64,000 bases of DNA from LMUY01 sp965199165 (GCA_965199165.1 OZ240681.1:1116001-1180000), one strand, 5' to 3'. Counted from the first letter of the stretch, positions 51,815 to 60,060 are shown. Notes: generated by a model from the letters alone, not told the origin. Made by a program: numbers and translations.

Positions 51815-53032
51815 ATGGAGCTGCTGCAGAAACTCGAGATCCTGGCGGACGCGGCCAAGTACGACGCGTCCTGCGCGTCGAGCGGCACGGACAAGCGCAA
51901 CTCGGTGGGCGCCAAGGACGGCATCGGGTCGACCGAAGGCATGGGCATCTGCCACGCTTATGCGCCGGACGGGCGTTGCATCTCGCTGCTGAAGATCCTG
52001 CTGACGAACTCCTGCGTCTACGACTGCCTGTACTGCATCAACCGCCGCTCCTCCAACGTGCGCCGGGCGCGCTTCACGGTGGAGGAGGTCGTCACACTCA
52101 CCTTGGGCTTCTACCGGCGCAACTGCATCGAGGGGCTGTTCCTGTCGTCCGGGATCATCAGCAACCCGGACTACACCATGGAACAGGTCGTCCGCGTCGC
52201 CCGCACCCTGCGGGAGGACCACGGCTTCCGCGGCTACATCCACCTCAAGACGATCCCGGATGCCGACCCCGCGCTGCTGGCGGAGGCCGGGCGCTATGCC
52301 GACCGCCTGTCCATCAACGTCGAGCTGCCGACCGAGGGCAGCCTGGCTGCGTTGGCGCCGGAGAAGAACCTGCCCGGCATCCGCCGCTCCATGGGCCGGA
52401 TGCGGCTGCGCATCGACGAGGCCAAGGCCGAGCGCAAGGGCCCGCGGTTCGCCCCGGCCGGGCAGAGCACGCAGGTGATCGTCGGGGCGGATCGCAGTTC
52501 GGACCGCGACATCCTGGCGATGAGCACGAACCTCTACAGCGCCTATGGGCTGCGCCGGGTGTATTACTCGGCCTTCAGCCCGATCCCCGACGCATCCGCC
52601 AGCCTGCCGCCCGATCATGCTCCGCTGGTGCGCGAACACCGGCTTTACCAGGCGGACTGGCTGATGCGGTTCTACGGCTTCTCGGCGCCAGAGCTGGAGA
52701 CGGATCCGGCGGGCAACCTGGACCTGACGGTGGACCCGAAGCTGTCCTGGGCGCTGGCGCATCGGGAGCAGTTCCCCGTCGACGTCAACACCGCACCGAA
52801 GGAGATGCTGCTCCGCATTCCCGGCATCGGCGTGAAGTCGGTCGACGCCATCCTGCGCGCACGGCGGCACCGGCGCCTGCGCATGGACGACCTGGCACGG
52901 CTGCGGTTGCCGCTGGCCAAGATCAGCGCCTTCGTCACCGCCCCCGGCCACCAGGGCGGGGCCGGGCTGGACAGCGAACGGTTGCGCCAACGCCTCGCCC
53001 CGCGCCCGGTGCAGACCGACCTGTTCGGATGA
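51815..53032 (+). CDS. Putative DNA modification/repair radical SAM protein
   Basis: A 405-residue radical SAM enzyme. The cluster motif is CVYDCLYC (Cys67, Cys71, Cys74), preceded by LKILLTNS and followed by INRRSSNVRRARFTVEEVV. A helix-hairpin-helix DNA-binding motif lies near residues 325-348 (LRIPGIGVKSVDAILRAR). This matches the family of putative DNA repair radical SAM proteins that pair with an SPL-associated DUF4130/UdgX protein. Reaction unknown; spore photoproduct lyase-like chemistry has been suggested only by resemblance. It overlaps the UdgX fusion gene by 4 bases (ATGA). Confidence 0.88.
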   Translation: MELLQKLEILADAAKYDASCASSGTDKRNSVGAKDGIGSTEGMGICHAYAPDGRCISLLKILLTNSCVYDCLYCINRRSSNVRRARFTVEEVVTLTLGFYRRNCIEGLFLSSGIISNPDYTMEQVVRVARTLREDHGFRGYIHLKTIPDADPALLAEAGRYADRLSINVELPTEGSLAALAPEKNLPGIRRSMGRMRLRIDEAKAERKGPRFAPAGQSTQVIVGADRSSDRDILAMSTNLYSAYGLRRVYYSAFSPIPDASASLPPDHAPLVREHRLYQADWLMRFYGFSAPELETDPAGNLDLTVDPKLSWALAHREQFPVDVNTAPKEMLLRIPGIGVKSVDAILRARRHRRLRMDDLARLRLPLAKISAFVTAPGHQGGAGLDSERLRQRLAPRPVQTDLFG

Positions 53033-54465
53033 GCCACAGCGTCGTCCTGCCGCACGAGGTCGACTGGGGCGGCTGGCGCGACGCGGCACGGCGGCTCGCC
53101 TTGGCCGGCGTGCCTCCGGAGGACGTCGTCTGGTCCGTCCAGACGCCGGACGACCTGTTCGCCGCCGAACCGCAGGAGGAGGCAGCCGCACCGGCCGGCG
53201 GCGCCACCTTCAACGTTCCCCGCGCCTTGGTGGAGGTGGCGCAGACTGTCATCCAGGCGCGCGAGCCGGCGCGGTTCGCCCTGCTCTACCGCCTGCTCTG
53301 GCGCGCCCACACCGGCGAACGGCACTTGCTTGACCAGGTGACCGACCCGGAGGTGCAGCGCGCCCAGCGCCTGGCGCAGGCCGTGCGGCGGGACACGCAC
53401 AAGATGCGCGCCTTTGTCCGCTTCCGGGAGGTCGGCGAGCCCGAGGGCACTCGCTACGTCGCCTGGTTCGAGCCGGACCACTATATCCTGGAGGCGAACG
53501 CGTCGTTCTTCGTGCGGCGGTTCGCGACGATGGTCTGGTCGATCCTGACGCCCTACCGCAGCGCCCACTGGAACGGCGCGGCGCTGGGCTTCACCGCCGG
53601 GGCATCCCGGGCCGATATCCCCGACGATGACCGGCTGGAGGCGTATTGGCGGGCGTATTTCAGCAGCATCTTCAATCCGGCCCGGCTGAAGATCGGCGCG
53701 ATGACGTCGGAGATGCCGCGGAAATACTGGCGCAACCTGCCGGAAGCCGCAGCCATCCCCGAGCTGATCCGCGGCGCCGCCGCCCGCGTCGCAACCATGG
53801 TGGAAACCCCCGTGATCTCCCCCGAGAAGCCCGCCCGCGCTGCCGCGGCGCCGCCCGCGCCGGACCTTCTGCCGGACACCAAGCTGCGGCGGGCCGCGCT
53901 GGAGGCGGCCGGGTGCCGCGCCTGCAAGCTGTGGGAGCCGGCGACGCAGACCGTGTTCGGCGAGGGTCCGGCGGATGCCCGGCTGATGTTCGTCGGGGAG
54001 CAGCCTGGCGACCAGGAGGACCTGGCCGGCCGCCCGTTCGTCGGGCCGGCCGGGCAGCTGTTCAACACCGCGCTGGCGGAGGCCGGGATCGACCGCACCA
54101 CGGCCTACGTCACCAACGCGGTGAAGCACTTCAAATTCGAGCCGCGGGGCAAGCGCCGCATCCATTCCAAGCCGGATAGCGGGGACATCGCGGCGTGCAA
54201 GTTCTGGCTGGATCTGGAGCGGGAGGAGGTCAAGCCCGCCATCACCGTGCTGCTCGGGGCGTCTGCGGCGCGGGCGGTGCTCGGGCGCGCCGTCACCATC
54301 TCGCGCGAACGCAGCCGGCCGATCCCGCTGACCGGCAACAGCCAGGCCCTGGTGACCGTGCACCCCTCCTACCTGCTGCGGCTGCCGGACGAAGAGAGCA
54401 AGCGCCGCGAGTACGCCGCCTTCGTTGCCGACCTGCGCCAGGCCGCCGCGCTCTTGGCTGCCTGA
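53029..54465 (+). CDS. DUF4130-UdgX fusion: uracil-DNA glycosylase family protein
   Basis: A 478-residue two-domain protein. Residues 1 to about 240 are the DUF4130 (SPL-associated) domain (LLYRLLWRAHTGERHLLDQV, DTHKMRAFVRFREV). From about 280 it is a family-4-like uracil-DNA glycosylase: Cys pairs CRACKLW and AACKFW for the iron-sulfur cluster, the uracil motif GEQPGDQED at 323-331, then GRPFVGPAGQLFNTAL, and HPSYLLRL at the end. The KRRIH loop (residues 375-379, His379) is diagnostic of UdgX, whose His links covalently to uracil-containing DNA. It acts with the overlapping radical SAM gene. Confidence 0.92.
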   Translation: MSHSVVLPHEVDWGGWRDAARRLALAGVPPEDVVWSVQTPDDLFAAEPQEEAAAPAGGATFNVPRALVEVAQTVIQAREPARFALLYRLLWRAHTGERHLLDQVTDPEVQRAQRLAQAVRRDTHKMRAFVRFREVGEPEGTRYVAWFEPDHYILEANASFFVRRFATMVWSILTPYRSAHWNGAALGFTAGASRADIPDDDRLEAYWRAYFSSIFNPARLKIGAMTSEMPRKYWRNLPEAAAIPELIRGAAARVATMVETPVISPEKPARAAAAPPAPDLLPDTKLRRAALEAAGCRACKLWEPATQTVFGEGPADARLMFVGEQPGDQEDLAGRPFVGPAGQLFNTALAEAGIDRTTAYVTNAVKHFKFEPRGKRRIHSKPDSGDIAACKFWLDLEREEVKPAITVLLGASAARAVLGRAVTISRERSRPIPLTGNSQALVTVHPSYLLRLPDEESKRREYAAFVADLRQAAALLAA

Positions 54466-54624
54466 GCTTGCGTGGTGGGGATGCACTGCCTGTCGGCGTG
54501 ACAGGCGAGGCGCAGCACTCCAGCCGGACCGCACGTGTCCCGCCCCGTCCGATCCGATCGGCGTTGGTCCTGGAAAACGCCCGACGACAACGCCATCGTT
54601 CCAGGCTGACGCTCCTACCTAAGC

Positions 54625-54660
54625 CCTCGCCCTCTGGGAGAGCGTTGGGTGAGGGTATGG
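54625..54660. repeat. Degenerate copy of the dispersed palindrome
   Basis: GCCCTCGCCCTCTGGGAGAG followed by a GGTGAGGG half resembles the other copies with arms shortened to CTCT/AGAG. It lies in the 249-base spacer between the UdgX fusion gene and the small secreted protein; nothing else recognisable is in that spacer. Confidence 0.55.
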
Positions 54661-54714
54661 AGCACGGTCCTGCACTGGGAGCACCATTCCCAGTCAATCT
54701 GAAACGACCATGCT

Positions 54715-54966
54715 CTAATAGGTGACGGTCAGGACCGGCTGACCGGCCACAGGGGAGAGTTCGAAGCCTGGCTGGCCCTGGCCGCCGGCAGGACCGTAAT
54801 GCGCGACGAACGGCGCCGTCCGGCAGGCCGTGCTGTTGCAGGTCGGCAGGACCGTGACCGATACCGCGAAGGACGCCTGGCCCGCCGGGATCGCCGCCAG
54901 GGCTGACGCTACGGGAGCGGGCGATAGCACGACCCCGATCAGGGCAGCGCGCAGGCGGCGCGTCAT
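54715..54966 (-). CDS. Small exported protein
   Basis: An 83-residue precursor with a signal peptide (MTRRLRAALIGVVLSPAPVA ending ALAAI) and a mature part of about 60 residues, SFAVSVTVLPTCNSTACRTA, with two Cys and a beta-strand ending GQPVLTVTY. The PTCN and terminal strand recall fragments of spore coat U/pilin-like domains, but it is too short to assign. Its start overlaps the Gly-rich lipoprotein stop by 4 bases, so the two are produced together. Confidence 0.6.
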   Translation of the reverse strand: MTRRLRAALIGVVLSPAPVASALAAIPAGQASFAVSVTVLPTCNSTACRTAPFVAHYGPAGGQGQPGFELSPVAGQPVLTVTY

Positions 54967-55556
54967 CGCCGCCCTCCGCCGAAACCGCCGCCGCGGAAGC
55001 CTTCGCCACCGCGGAAGCCGTCGCCGCGGAAGCCGTAATCGCGGAAGCCGTAATCGCGGAAGCCGCCGCCGTAGAAGCCACGCCCGTAGAACCCGCCGCC
55101 GAAGAAGCCGAAGCCGAAATAGTCGCCGTACAACCATGGGTAGGTGTCGCCGAACCCGTAATAGATCGGGTAGGCCGCGTAGTACCCGTAGTAGAGCGGC
55201 CGGACGGGGGCGAGCGGCTGCACGATGTCCTGGTGGTCGGCCATGCAGCGCAGGTAGACCATCCCGGGTGTCACCTGGATCGTCTGCGTCGCCGCCGGCG
55301 CCGTGGCCTGAGCCTCTCCCGTGGCCTGCACCGGCGCGGCCCCTTGGATCGGCACCGTGATCGTCTGACCGGTCGGCGGCGTTGCGTCCGCGGCGGCGCG
55401 GCAGCCCGCGTCGTCAGCCTGGAACACCGCCTGCGTCTTCCCCGGCCCGGGCAGCGCCACCAACGGCGGCGGCGGGGGCGGCAGCGGCGGGGGCAGGACG
55501 CACCCCGCCAGCCCGGCCGCCAACGCCACGCCGCTCCACCGCGCCAGCTTCCGCAT
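54963..55556 (-). CDS. Gly/aromatic-repeat lipoprotein
   Basis: A 197-residue precursor with a lipobox (ALAAGLAGC) and a poly-Pro stretch (PPPLPPPPPP), a conserved-looking middle (QADDAGCRAAADATPPTGQT, PGMVYLRCMADHQDIVQPLA), then a Tyr/Phe/Gly-rich C-terminus (GDYFGFGFFGGGFYGRGFYG) and RDYGF repeats. Two Cys in the middle could pair. The anchor suggests the outer membrane or periplasm, and the low-complexity tail may be an assembly or surface sequence. AGGTGG precedes the ATG at 55556. It overlaps the small exported protein downstream. Confidence 0.65.
   Translation of the reverse strand: MRKLARWSGVALAAGLAGCVLPPPLPPPPPPLVALPGPGKTQAVFQADDAGCRAAADATPPTGQTITVPIQGAAPVQATGEAQATAPAATQTIQVTPGMVYLRCMADHQDIVQPLAPVRPLYYGYYAAYPIYYGFGDTYPWLYGDYFGFGFFGGGFYGRGFYGGGFRDYGFRDYGFRGDGFRGGEGFRGGGFGGGRR
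54985..55065 (-). repeat. Tandem 15-base repeats in the Gly-rich lipoprotein gene
   Basis: The unit CGGAAGCCGTAATCG (plus strand) occurs twice head to tail with related units on both sides, encoding RDYGF and RGDGF/RGGEGF on the minus strand. Copy number is likely to vary by slippage. Confidence 0.65.
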
Positions 55557-55661
55557 GGAACGCCACCTCTGCCCGCCCGTTACACTTCGCAACTGCATCT
55601 TCACGTCCTGCTAAGCCCCTTGGGCGGACACTGACCCTGCTCACGCATGATGGGAGATACA

Positions 55662-55844
55662 ATGAGCATCAGCGCCTACGCCTCTTCCTTGACCATACCG
55701 CCGTATCCTGGACCGGCGGTGCGGACCGGCGAGTCCAAGCCCGCCGCCCGCGATGTCACCGGCACCACCACCTCAACGCAGCAAACGACCAATCGGATCG
55801 AGTCTTCCGTTCCCAGTACCGGATTGCTGAACACCGTCGTTTAG
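55662..55844 (+). CDS. Hypothetical small protein, 60 residues
   Basis: MSISAYASSLTIPPYPGPAV starts a Ser/Thr/Pro-rich sequence with no hydrophobic helix, ending LLNTVV. GGGAGA lies 5 bases before the ATG, the main support. It is probably disordered. No family recognised; the frame could be chance. Confidence 0.4.
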   Translation: MSISAYASSLTIPPYPGPAVRTGESKPAARDVTGTTTSTQQTTNRIESSVPSTGLLNTVV

Positions 55845-55926
55845 GCAGCACGCCTCGGCATCCGATGGCGAGCGCAGGGCAAGGGCACCAAAACTGGCGC
55901 CCGGGCGTGGCCCCCAATAACACCGG

Positions 55927-56151
55927 CTAGGATTTCGGCTTCGGCACGCAGGCGTAGCTGCGCGATCCCGTCAGCGACGACGCCCCCGTGACCTTGCTCA
56001 CCTGGCCCGTCGGGCACCGCCCGTCATCGACCAGCACCGACTGCCCCGCCTCCAGGCCGCCGCCGCCGGGCACCGTGGCGAGGATCGTGGGACCGCCGCA
56101 TCCCGCCAGCATGCCGGTCCCGATCAACAGCCAAAACGCCCGAGCCGTCAT
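55927..56151 (-). CDS. Small lipoprotein
   Basis: A 74-residue precursor with a lipobox (LLIGTGMLAGC) and a short mature domain GPTILATVPGGGGLEAGQSV that ends with a two-Cys region (DGRCPTGQVSKVTGASSL and YACVPKPKS), which can form one disulfide. Such small lipoproteins, likely outer-membrane anchored, are common in Acetobacteraceae; the role is unknown. Divergent from the esterase gene. Confidence 0.6.
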   Translation of the reverse strand: MTARAFWLLIGTGMLAGCGGPTILATVPGGGGLEAGQSVLVDDGRCPTGQVSKVTGASSLTGSRSYACVPKPKS

Positions 56152-56292
56152 GACACACCCCCAGCCGGTCTCGGCCACGGGATCGATCTAGCGGTCGTCG
56201 ACGACCGTGCCAATCCTGCGCCCGGCCCGAAGTGATGCATCCGTTCGCATCCTGCGGGGTTCCCTCCGCGCAGCCTCTCGGAGCCCTTGCCG

Positions 56293-57150
56293 ATGCCGTC
56301 GACCCGCCGGACTTTGCTCGCCCTGGGGGGCGCCCTTGCCGCCGCCGGGTGCTCCCCCGTGGAGGTGTTGAACAGCCTGGCCCCGTCGCGGCTGGTGGCG
56401 GACGGCGTGGCCTATGGCGACGGAGCGCGGCGGACCTTGGACGTCTACCGCCCGCAGGGTTCGGGGCCGTTCCCCGTGGCCGTCTTCCTCTACGGTGGCG
56501 GCTGGAACAGCGGGGAGCGCGGGATGTACCGCTTCGTGGGCGGCGCCCTGGCGGAGCGGGGTTTCGTCACCGTGATCCCGGACTACCGGCTCTACCCGGA
56601 GGTGCGGTTCCCCGCCTTCCTGCAGGACAACGCGGCCGCCCTGCGCTGGACCCGGGACACGATCGGCCGCTATGGCGGCGCACCTGGCCCGGTGTTCCTC
56701 CTGGGACACTCGGCCGGCGCCTACGACGCGGCCATGCTGGCGCTCGACGGGCAGTGGCTGGGCGGCGTGGGCCTGGACCGCGCCAGCCTGCGGGGAACGG
56801 TCGGGCTGGCCGGGCCGTACGATTTCCTGCCGCTCAACACCGACGAGCTGCGCGACATCTTCGGCCCGGCAGACCGGCTGGCGCGGACCCAGCCGATCAA
56901 CTTCGTCGATGGCAAGGCGGCACCGATGCTGCTGCTCGCCGGCGCGCAGGACACGACCGTCGACCCGGCCAACACGGTACGGCTCGCAACCCGCATCCGG
57001 CAGGCCGGCGGCGCCGTGCAGGACCGCATCTATCCCGGCATCCAGCACGAGGAGATCGTCGGCGCGATCGGCACGCCGCTGCGCTTCCTGGCGCCGACGC
57101 TGCGCGACAGCGTCGCCTTCATGGGCGGCGGCGACACGTCGACCGGCTAG
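56293..57150 (+). CDS. Lipid-anchored alpha/beta hydrolase (carboxylesterase type)
   Basis: A 285-residue esterase with a lipobox (GGALAAAGC, Cys20). The oxyanion motif is LYGGGWNSGE, the nucleophile Ser140 sits in GHSAGAYDAA, the acid in AGAQDTTVDPANT and the His in IQHEEIVGAI. This is the BD-FAE/hormone-sensitive lipase-like group with HGGGW replaced by YGGGW. The substrate is unknown. It is convergent with the S49 protease gene, with overlapping stops (57147-57150). Confidence 0.85.
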   Translation: MPSTRRTLLALGGALAAAGCSPVEVLNSLAPSRLVADGVAYGDGARRTLDVYRPQGSGPFPVAVFLYGGGWNSGERGMYRFVGGALAERGFVTVIPDYRLYPEVRFPAFLQDNAAALRWTRDTIGRYGGAPGPVFLLGHSAGAYDAAMLALDGQWLGGVGLDRASLRGTVGLAGPYDFLPLNTDELRDIFGPADRLARTQPINFVDGKAAPMLLLAGAQDTTVDPANTVRLATRIRQAGGAVQDRIYPGIQHEEIVGAIGTPLRFLAPTLRDSVAFMGGGDTSTG

Positions 57151-57929
57151 CGCAACTCCAGCCGGCGCTCCTCCGCCAAGCTCAACCCTGCCTCGAGCAG
57201 CAGGCGGGGCAGGCGCGCGAGGCTGAAGCGGCGGCGTGGCGCGAAGCGCCGTGGCCGGGCACGCTCGCCAGCCAGGCTGCGGACCAGTTCCTCGACGGAG
57301 GTCAGCCCGTCCACCAGCCCCAGCTCCTGCCCGCGCGCACCCAGGAAGAAGCTGCCGTCGAACACCGCCGGGTCAGCGGACAGGCGGGCGCCCCGCCGTT
57401 CGCGCACCCAGGCCTGGAAGCGGGCGTGGATGTCCGCCATCAGCGCCTGGACGAACCTGACGTCCTCCGGCCGCTCCGGGCGGAAAGGGTCCAGCCGCGC
57501 CTTGTTGGCGCCCGCCGTGTACAGCCGGCGCTCCACGCCGTAACGGGCGATGAACTGCTCGAACCCGAAGCCGCCGCCCACCACGCCGATGGAGCCGACG
57601 ATGCTCATCGCGCTGGCGTGGATCTCGTCGGCGGCACAGGCCAGCCAGTAGCCGCCGGAGGCTCCCGCCTCCCCGATGACGGCGTGGACGCGCACGCCCT
57701 TCTGCTCCGCCCGGCGGCGCACCAGCCCGGCGATCAGCTCTGACTGCACGGGGGAGCCACCCGGGCTGTCGATGTCCAGGATGACGAAGCCGTCCTTGCG
57801 TGCGGCGGAAAAGGCACGCTCCACCAAAGGCCCGACCGCGCGGATGTTAAGCGCGCCGTCCCGGCCGGCGATCACGCCGTGCAGCTGGATCACGGGGATG
57901 CGGGGGCGACGCCATGGGAACAGGTTCAT
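57147..57929 (-). CDS. S49 family peptidase (SppA-like)
   Basis: A 260-residue serine-lysine protease. Substrate-strand motif ILDIDSPGGSPVQSELIAGL, nucleophile Ser91 (GEAGASGGYWLA) and general base Lys143 (GANKARLDPF) are present. It corresponds to one half-unit of E. coli SppA and to the single-domain SohB/SppA36A form. There is no N-terminal membrane helix, unlike SppA, so it may be soluble. Family members clear signal peptides or membrane-protein fragments. It lies downstream of the PheC-like gene. Confidence 0.88.
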   Translation of the reverse strand: MNLFPWRRPRIPVIQLHGVIAGRDGALNIRAVGPLVERAFSAARKDGFVILDIDSPGGSPVQSELIAGLVRRRAEQKGVRVHAVIGEAGASGGYWLACAADEIHASAMSIVGSIGVVGGGFGFEQFIARYGVERRLYTAGANKARLDPFRPERPEDVRFVQALMADIHARFQAWVRERRGARLSADPAVFDGSFFLGARGQELGLVDGLTSVEELVRSLAGERARPRRFAPRRRFSLARLPRLLLEAGLSLAEERRLELR

Positions 57930-57970
57930 CGTCTCTAGGAGGGGTCAGCCCCCCGCTTTGGCAAGCAGCC

Positions 57971-58732
57971 TCATTGCTCGTGTTGCGCGGCGTCCAGTGC
58001 ACGGGACCAGCCTCCGGACGCCACCTCCTCGGCCCACCAGCGGTCGACCGCCTGGACGAAGGCCGGGTCGCGCGGCAGCATGTAGGCCTTCTCCAGCCGG
58101 GTGAACGGCGCGGCGACGGCGGCGGCGCAAAGCTCCTTGTGCAGCAGGGCCTGGTGGTCGACCTCGATCCCGTCGGTGACCATCACGTCCTCCCGGTCAG
58201 CCACGATCTCGTCGAACACGCTGACATTGTCCGGGTGGACCGTCAGCTTGGCATGCGGGAAATGGCTGCGGGCGAAATCCTCGTTCGACGCGCCCGGATT
58301 GACCACGACGCGCACCGCAGGCTGGTCGATCGCCGCGACAGTGGTGTAGCGGTCCTTGTCCGCGCAGCGCACGATGGGCCGCTTGCCGTCCACCAGGGTT
58401 GCCGTGGAGAAGGCCGCGATCTTCTCGCGCGCGGGCAGGATGGTGACCCCGCCTACGGCCATGTCGAACTTGCCTGCCGCGAAGTCGTCGTTGAGCGTCG
58501 CCCAAACGGTGGGCACGAACTGGACCTTCACCCCCAAGGCGGCCGCGAGCTGTTGCGCCATGGCGATGTCGGCGCCGCGATAGCTCCCGTCGGCTTCCCG
58601 GAACGCGAAGGGCTTGTAGTCCCCGGTGGTGCCCACGCGAAGCACGCCCGCCGCCTGTACGGCCGCGAGGTCGGCCGCCCGGACTGCTGGCGTGCTTGCC
58701 ACAACCAGGACGGCAAGGAGCACGGGCCTCAT
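57971..58732 (-). CDS. Periplasmic cyclohexadienyl dehydratase-like (PheC) solute-binding protein
   Basis: A 253-residue protein with a signal peptide (MRPVLLAVLVVASTPAVRAA) and a type II periplasmic binding fold. GTTGDYKPFAFREADGSY, a VWATLNDDFAAGKFDMAVGG, then VNPGASNEDFARSHFP and MVTDGIEVDHQALLH line up well with PheC of Pseudomonas, which dehydrates prephenate and arogenate and evolved from amino acid binding proteins. An ordinary ABC-type binding protein is the alternative; no permease or ATPase is adjacent. The start has AGGAAAAG ahead. Its 41-base gap to the S49 gene suggests co-transcription. Confidence 0.78.
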   Translation of the reverse strand: MRPVLLAVLVVASTPAVRAADLAAVQAAGVLRVGTTGDYKPFAFREADGSYRGADIAMAQQLAAALGVKVQFVPTVWATLNDDFAAGKFDMAVGGVTILPAREKIAAFSTATLVDGKRPIVRCADKDRYTTVAAIDQPAVRVVVNPGASNEDFARSHFPHAKLTVHPDNVSVFDEIVADREDVMVTDGIEVDHQALLHKELCAAAVAAPFTRLEKAYMLPRDPAFVQAVDRWWAEEVASGGWSRALDAAQHEQ

Positions 58733-58902
58733 CTTTTCCTCCATTTTTCGTTGCCGCGTAAAGACGCCGACATAGCGGATGGATCAACTGTGCTCATACA
58801 GCAACAGTGTTGGATATTTACCGCAGCTCATTGCCAGATGTCGTGCCGAAGGCATACTGAAGCAACGGACAAACCCCCGTTGTTCCTAGGAGCCACCCGT
58901 CG

Positions 58903-59220
58903 ATGCGCAAACTTGCGATGCTCAGCACGGCCCTGATCGGCCTTGCCTTTTCCAGCCAAGCGTTCGCTCAAAGCCAGAGCGCGCCACAGCCCGGCCTGCC
59001 GCCCGGCGCCTCGATTGGCGCCCAGAATGCCCAGCCGCCTCGCTCAACCGGCCAGTTGACGACCACGACCACTCAGGCGGCGCCCCCGTCACCGATGATG
59101 GCGCCCACGCCCACTGCCGCCGCCACACCGCCGGCGCACCGCGTGCGTCGCCGCCGCGTCCGTCGCGTGCGCCATGTGACGCATCCGGCGCCGGCCGCTG
59201 CTCCGTCGGCGTCGCAGTAA
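58903..59220 (+). CDS. Exported low-complexity protein
   Basis: A 105-residue precursor with a signal peptide (MRKLAMLSTALIGLAFSSQA ending AFAQS). The mature part is Pro/Thr/Ala-rich with a Thr run (LTTTTTQAAPP) and a basic cluster (HRVRRRRVRRVRHVTH), probably disordered and able to bind polyanions or membranes. A terminator follows directly, so it is a single-gene unit. No family recognised. Confidence 0.6.
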   Translation: MRKLAMLSTALIGLAFSSQAFAQSQSAPQPGLPPGASIGAQNAQPPRSTGQLTTTTTQAAPPSPMMAPTPTAAATPPAHRVRRRRVRRVRHVTHPAPAAAPSASQ

Positions 59221-59248
59221 GCTCGACTGCCTCTATCGCGTCGGCCGA

Positions 59249-59282
59249 GCGGCGCCCGGGCAACCGGGCGCCGCTTTCGTTT
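59249..59282 (+). terminator. Rho-independent terminator after the low-complexity protein gene
   Basis: GCGGCGCCCGG and CCGGGCGCCGC pair perfectly over 11 bases around a GCAA-type loop, followed by TTTCGTTT. It starts 29 bases after the stop codon. This is the clearest intrinsic terminator in the window. Confidence 0.85.
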
Positions 59283-59319
59283 GGGCGGCTGCATCCATGC
59301 GGCGTCGCAGCAACTGCGG

Positions 59320-59348
59320 TTGACATTATCTTAAGAGTTATTTATATT
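59320..59348 (+). promoter_or_regulatory. Strong sigma70-type promoter
   Basis: TTGACA (59320-59325), 17 bases, TATATT (59343-59348): a perfect -35, ideal spacing and a -10 with one mismatch, in an AT-rich tract unusual for this genome. Transcription would start near 59355, about 43 bases before the small membrane protein gene. Confidence 0.75.
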
Positions 59349-59397
59349 TTTGATACGAGTTCACGAATGTGGCTCACTTCTTAAAGCGGGAGCAACT

Positions 59398-59535
59398 ATG
59401 TATTACGGCGACGCCTTCTCGGAGTTGTCACCAGACCAGCGCCGCAGCTTCGCAGCAGCGGAGCGGCGCCTGATCATGCGGCTTGGCCTCATCGCATTCG
59501 GCAGCGTGGTCGTGCTTGGAATGGCGTTCATCTAG
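59398..59535 (+). CDS. Small membrane protein, 45 residues
   Basis: Encodes MYYGDAFSELSPDQRRSFAA then a basic turn and one hydrophobic helix (GLIAFGSVVVLGMAFI). GGGAG lies 7 bases before the ATG. The strong upstream promoter suggests abundant expression. Single-helix peptides of this type often modulate a larger membrane partner or form part of a stress response; no family is recognised. Confidence 0.6.
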   Translation: MYYGDAFSELSPDQRRSFAAAERRLIMRLGLIAFGSVVVLGMAFI

Positions 59536-59616
59536 CACGTGGCTGGTTGGGACGCCCTCCCCGCCTGCTTGCCAGCGGGAGCGGGCGTTCCATCTCGCCG
59601 CCCCCCGAGTGCGCGT

Positions 59617-60060
59617 TCAGGGACTGTTCGACGCTGCGACCGTGATCTCCCACAGGTCGCGCCCCGATGACAGTTGGTTGATGTGGTAGTAGATGGTGCG
59701 TTGCCCCTCCCCCAACTGCACCTGCGCGTCGCAATCCCATTCCACCAAGTCGCCGATCTGGAAATGCCCTGCGACGTGCACGTTAGCCAAGCCCAAGATG
59801 CGGTCGCCCGCCTTGTCCCGCAGCAAACCGAGGGTGGCGGTCATCGCCGGCTCGTCGCCGCATTGCGGCACCGGGCCGAAACTGCGCACGGTCGATCCCG
59901 CCCAACCCGGCATGGCTGCCGCGGCCACGCCTGCACTCGACGATTGCGCGACCGGCTTCGGCGCAGGATCGTTCCGGAGCGGCCCCAGATACAGGGCGCC
60001 GGCACCGACGGCGAGCACGAGAAGGGCGAGGGCAGCCAAGACGAGGCGGGTGCGCTTCAT
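59617..60060 (-). CDS. Hypothetical membrane-anchored protein
   Basis: A 147-residue protein starting MKRTRLVLAALALLVLAVGA, one N-terminal helix serving as anchor or uncleaved signal, then a periplasmic domain with two Cys (PVPQCGDEPAMTATLG, VEWDCDAQVQLGEGQ) and a C-terminal IYYHINQLSSGRDLWEITVA. The Cys pair and strand pattern suggest a small beta fold stabilised by a disulfide. No family recognised. The ribosome-binding site is weak. Confidence 0.55.
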   Translation of the reverse strand: MKRTRLVLAALALLVLAVGAGALYLGPLRNDPAPKPVAQSSSAGVAAAAMPGWAGSTVRSFGPVPQCGDEPAMTATLGLLRDKAGDRILGLANVHVAGHFQIGDLVEWDCDAQVQLGEGQRTIYYHINQLSSGRDLWEITVAASNSP

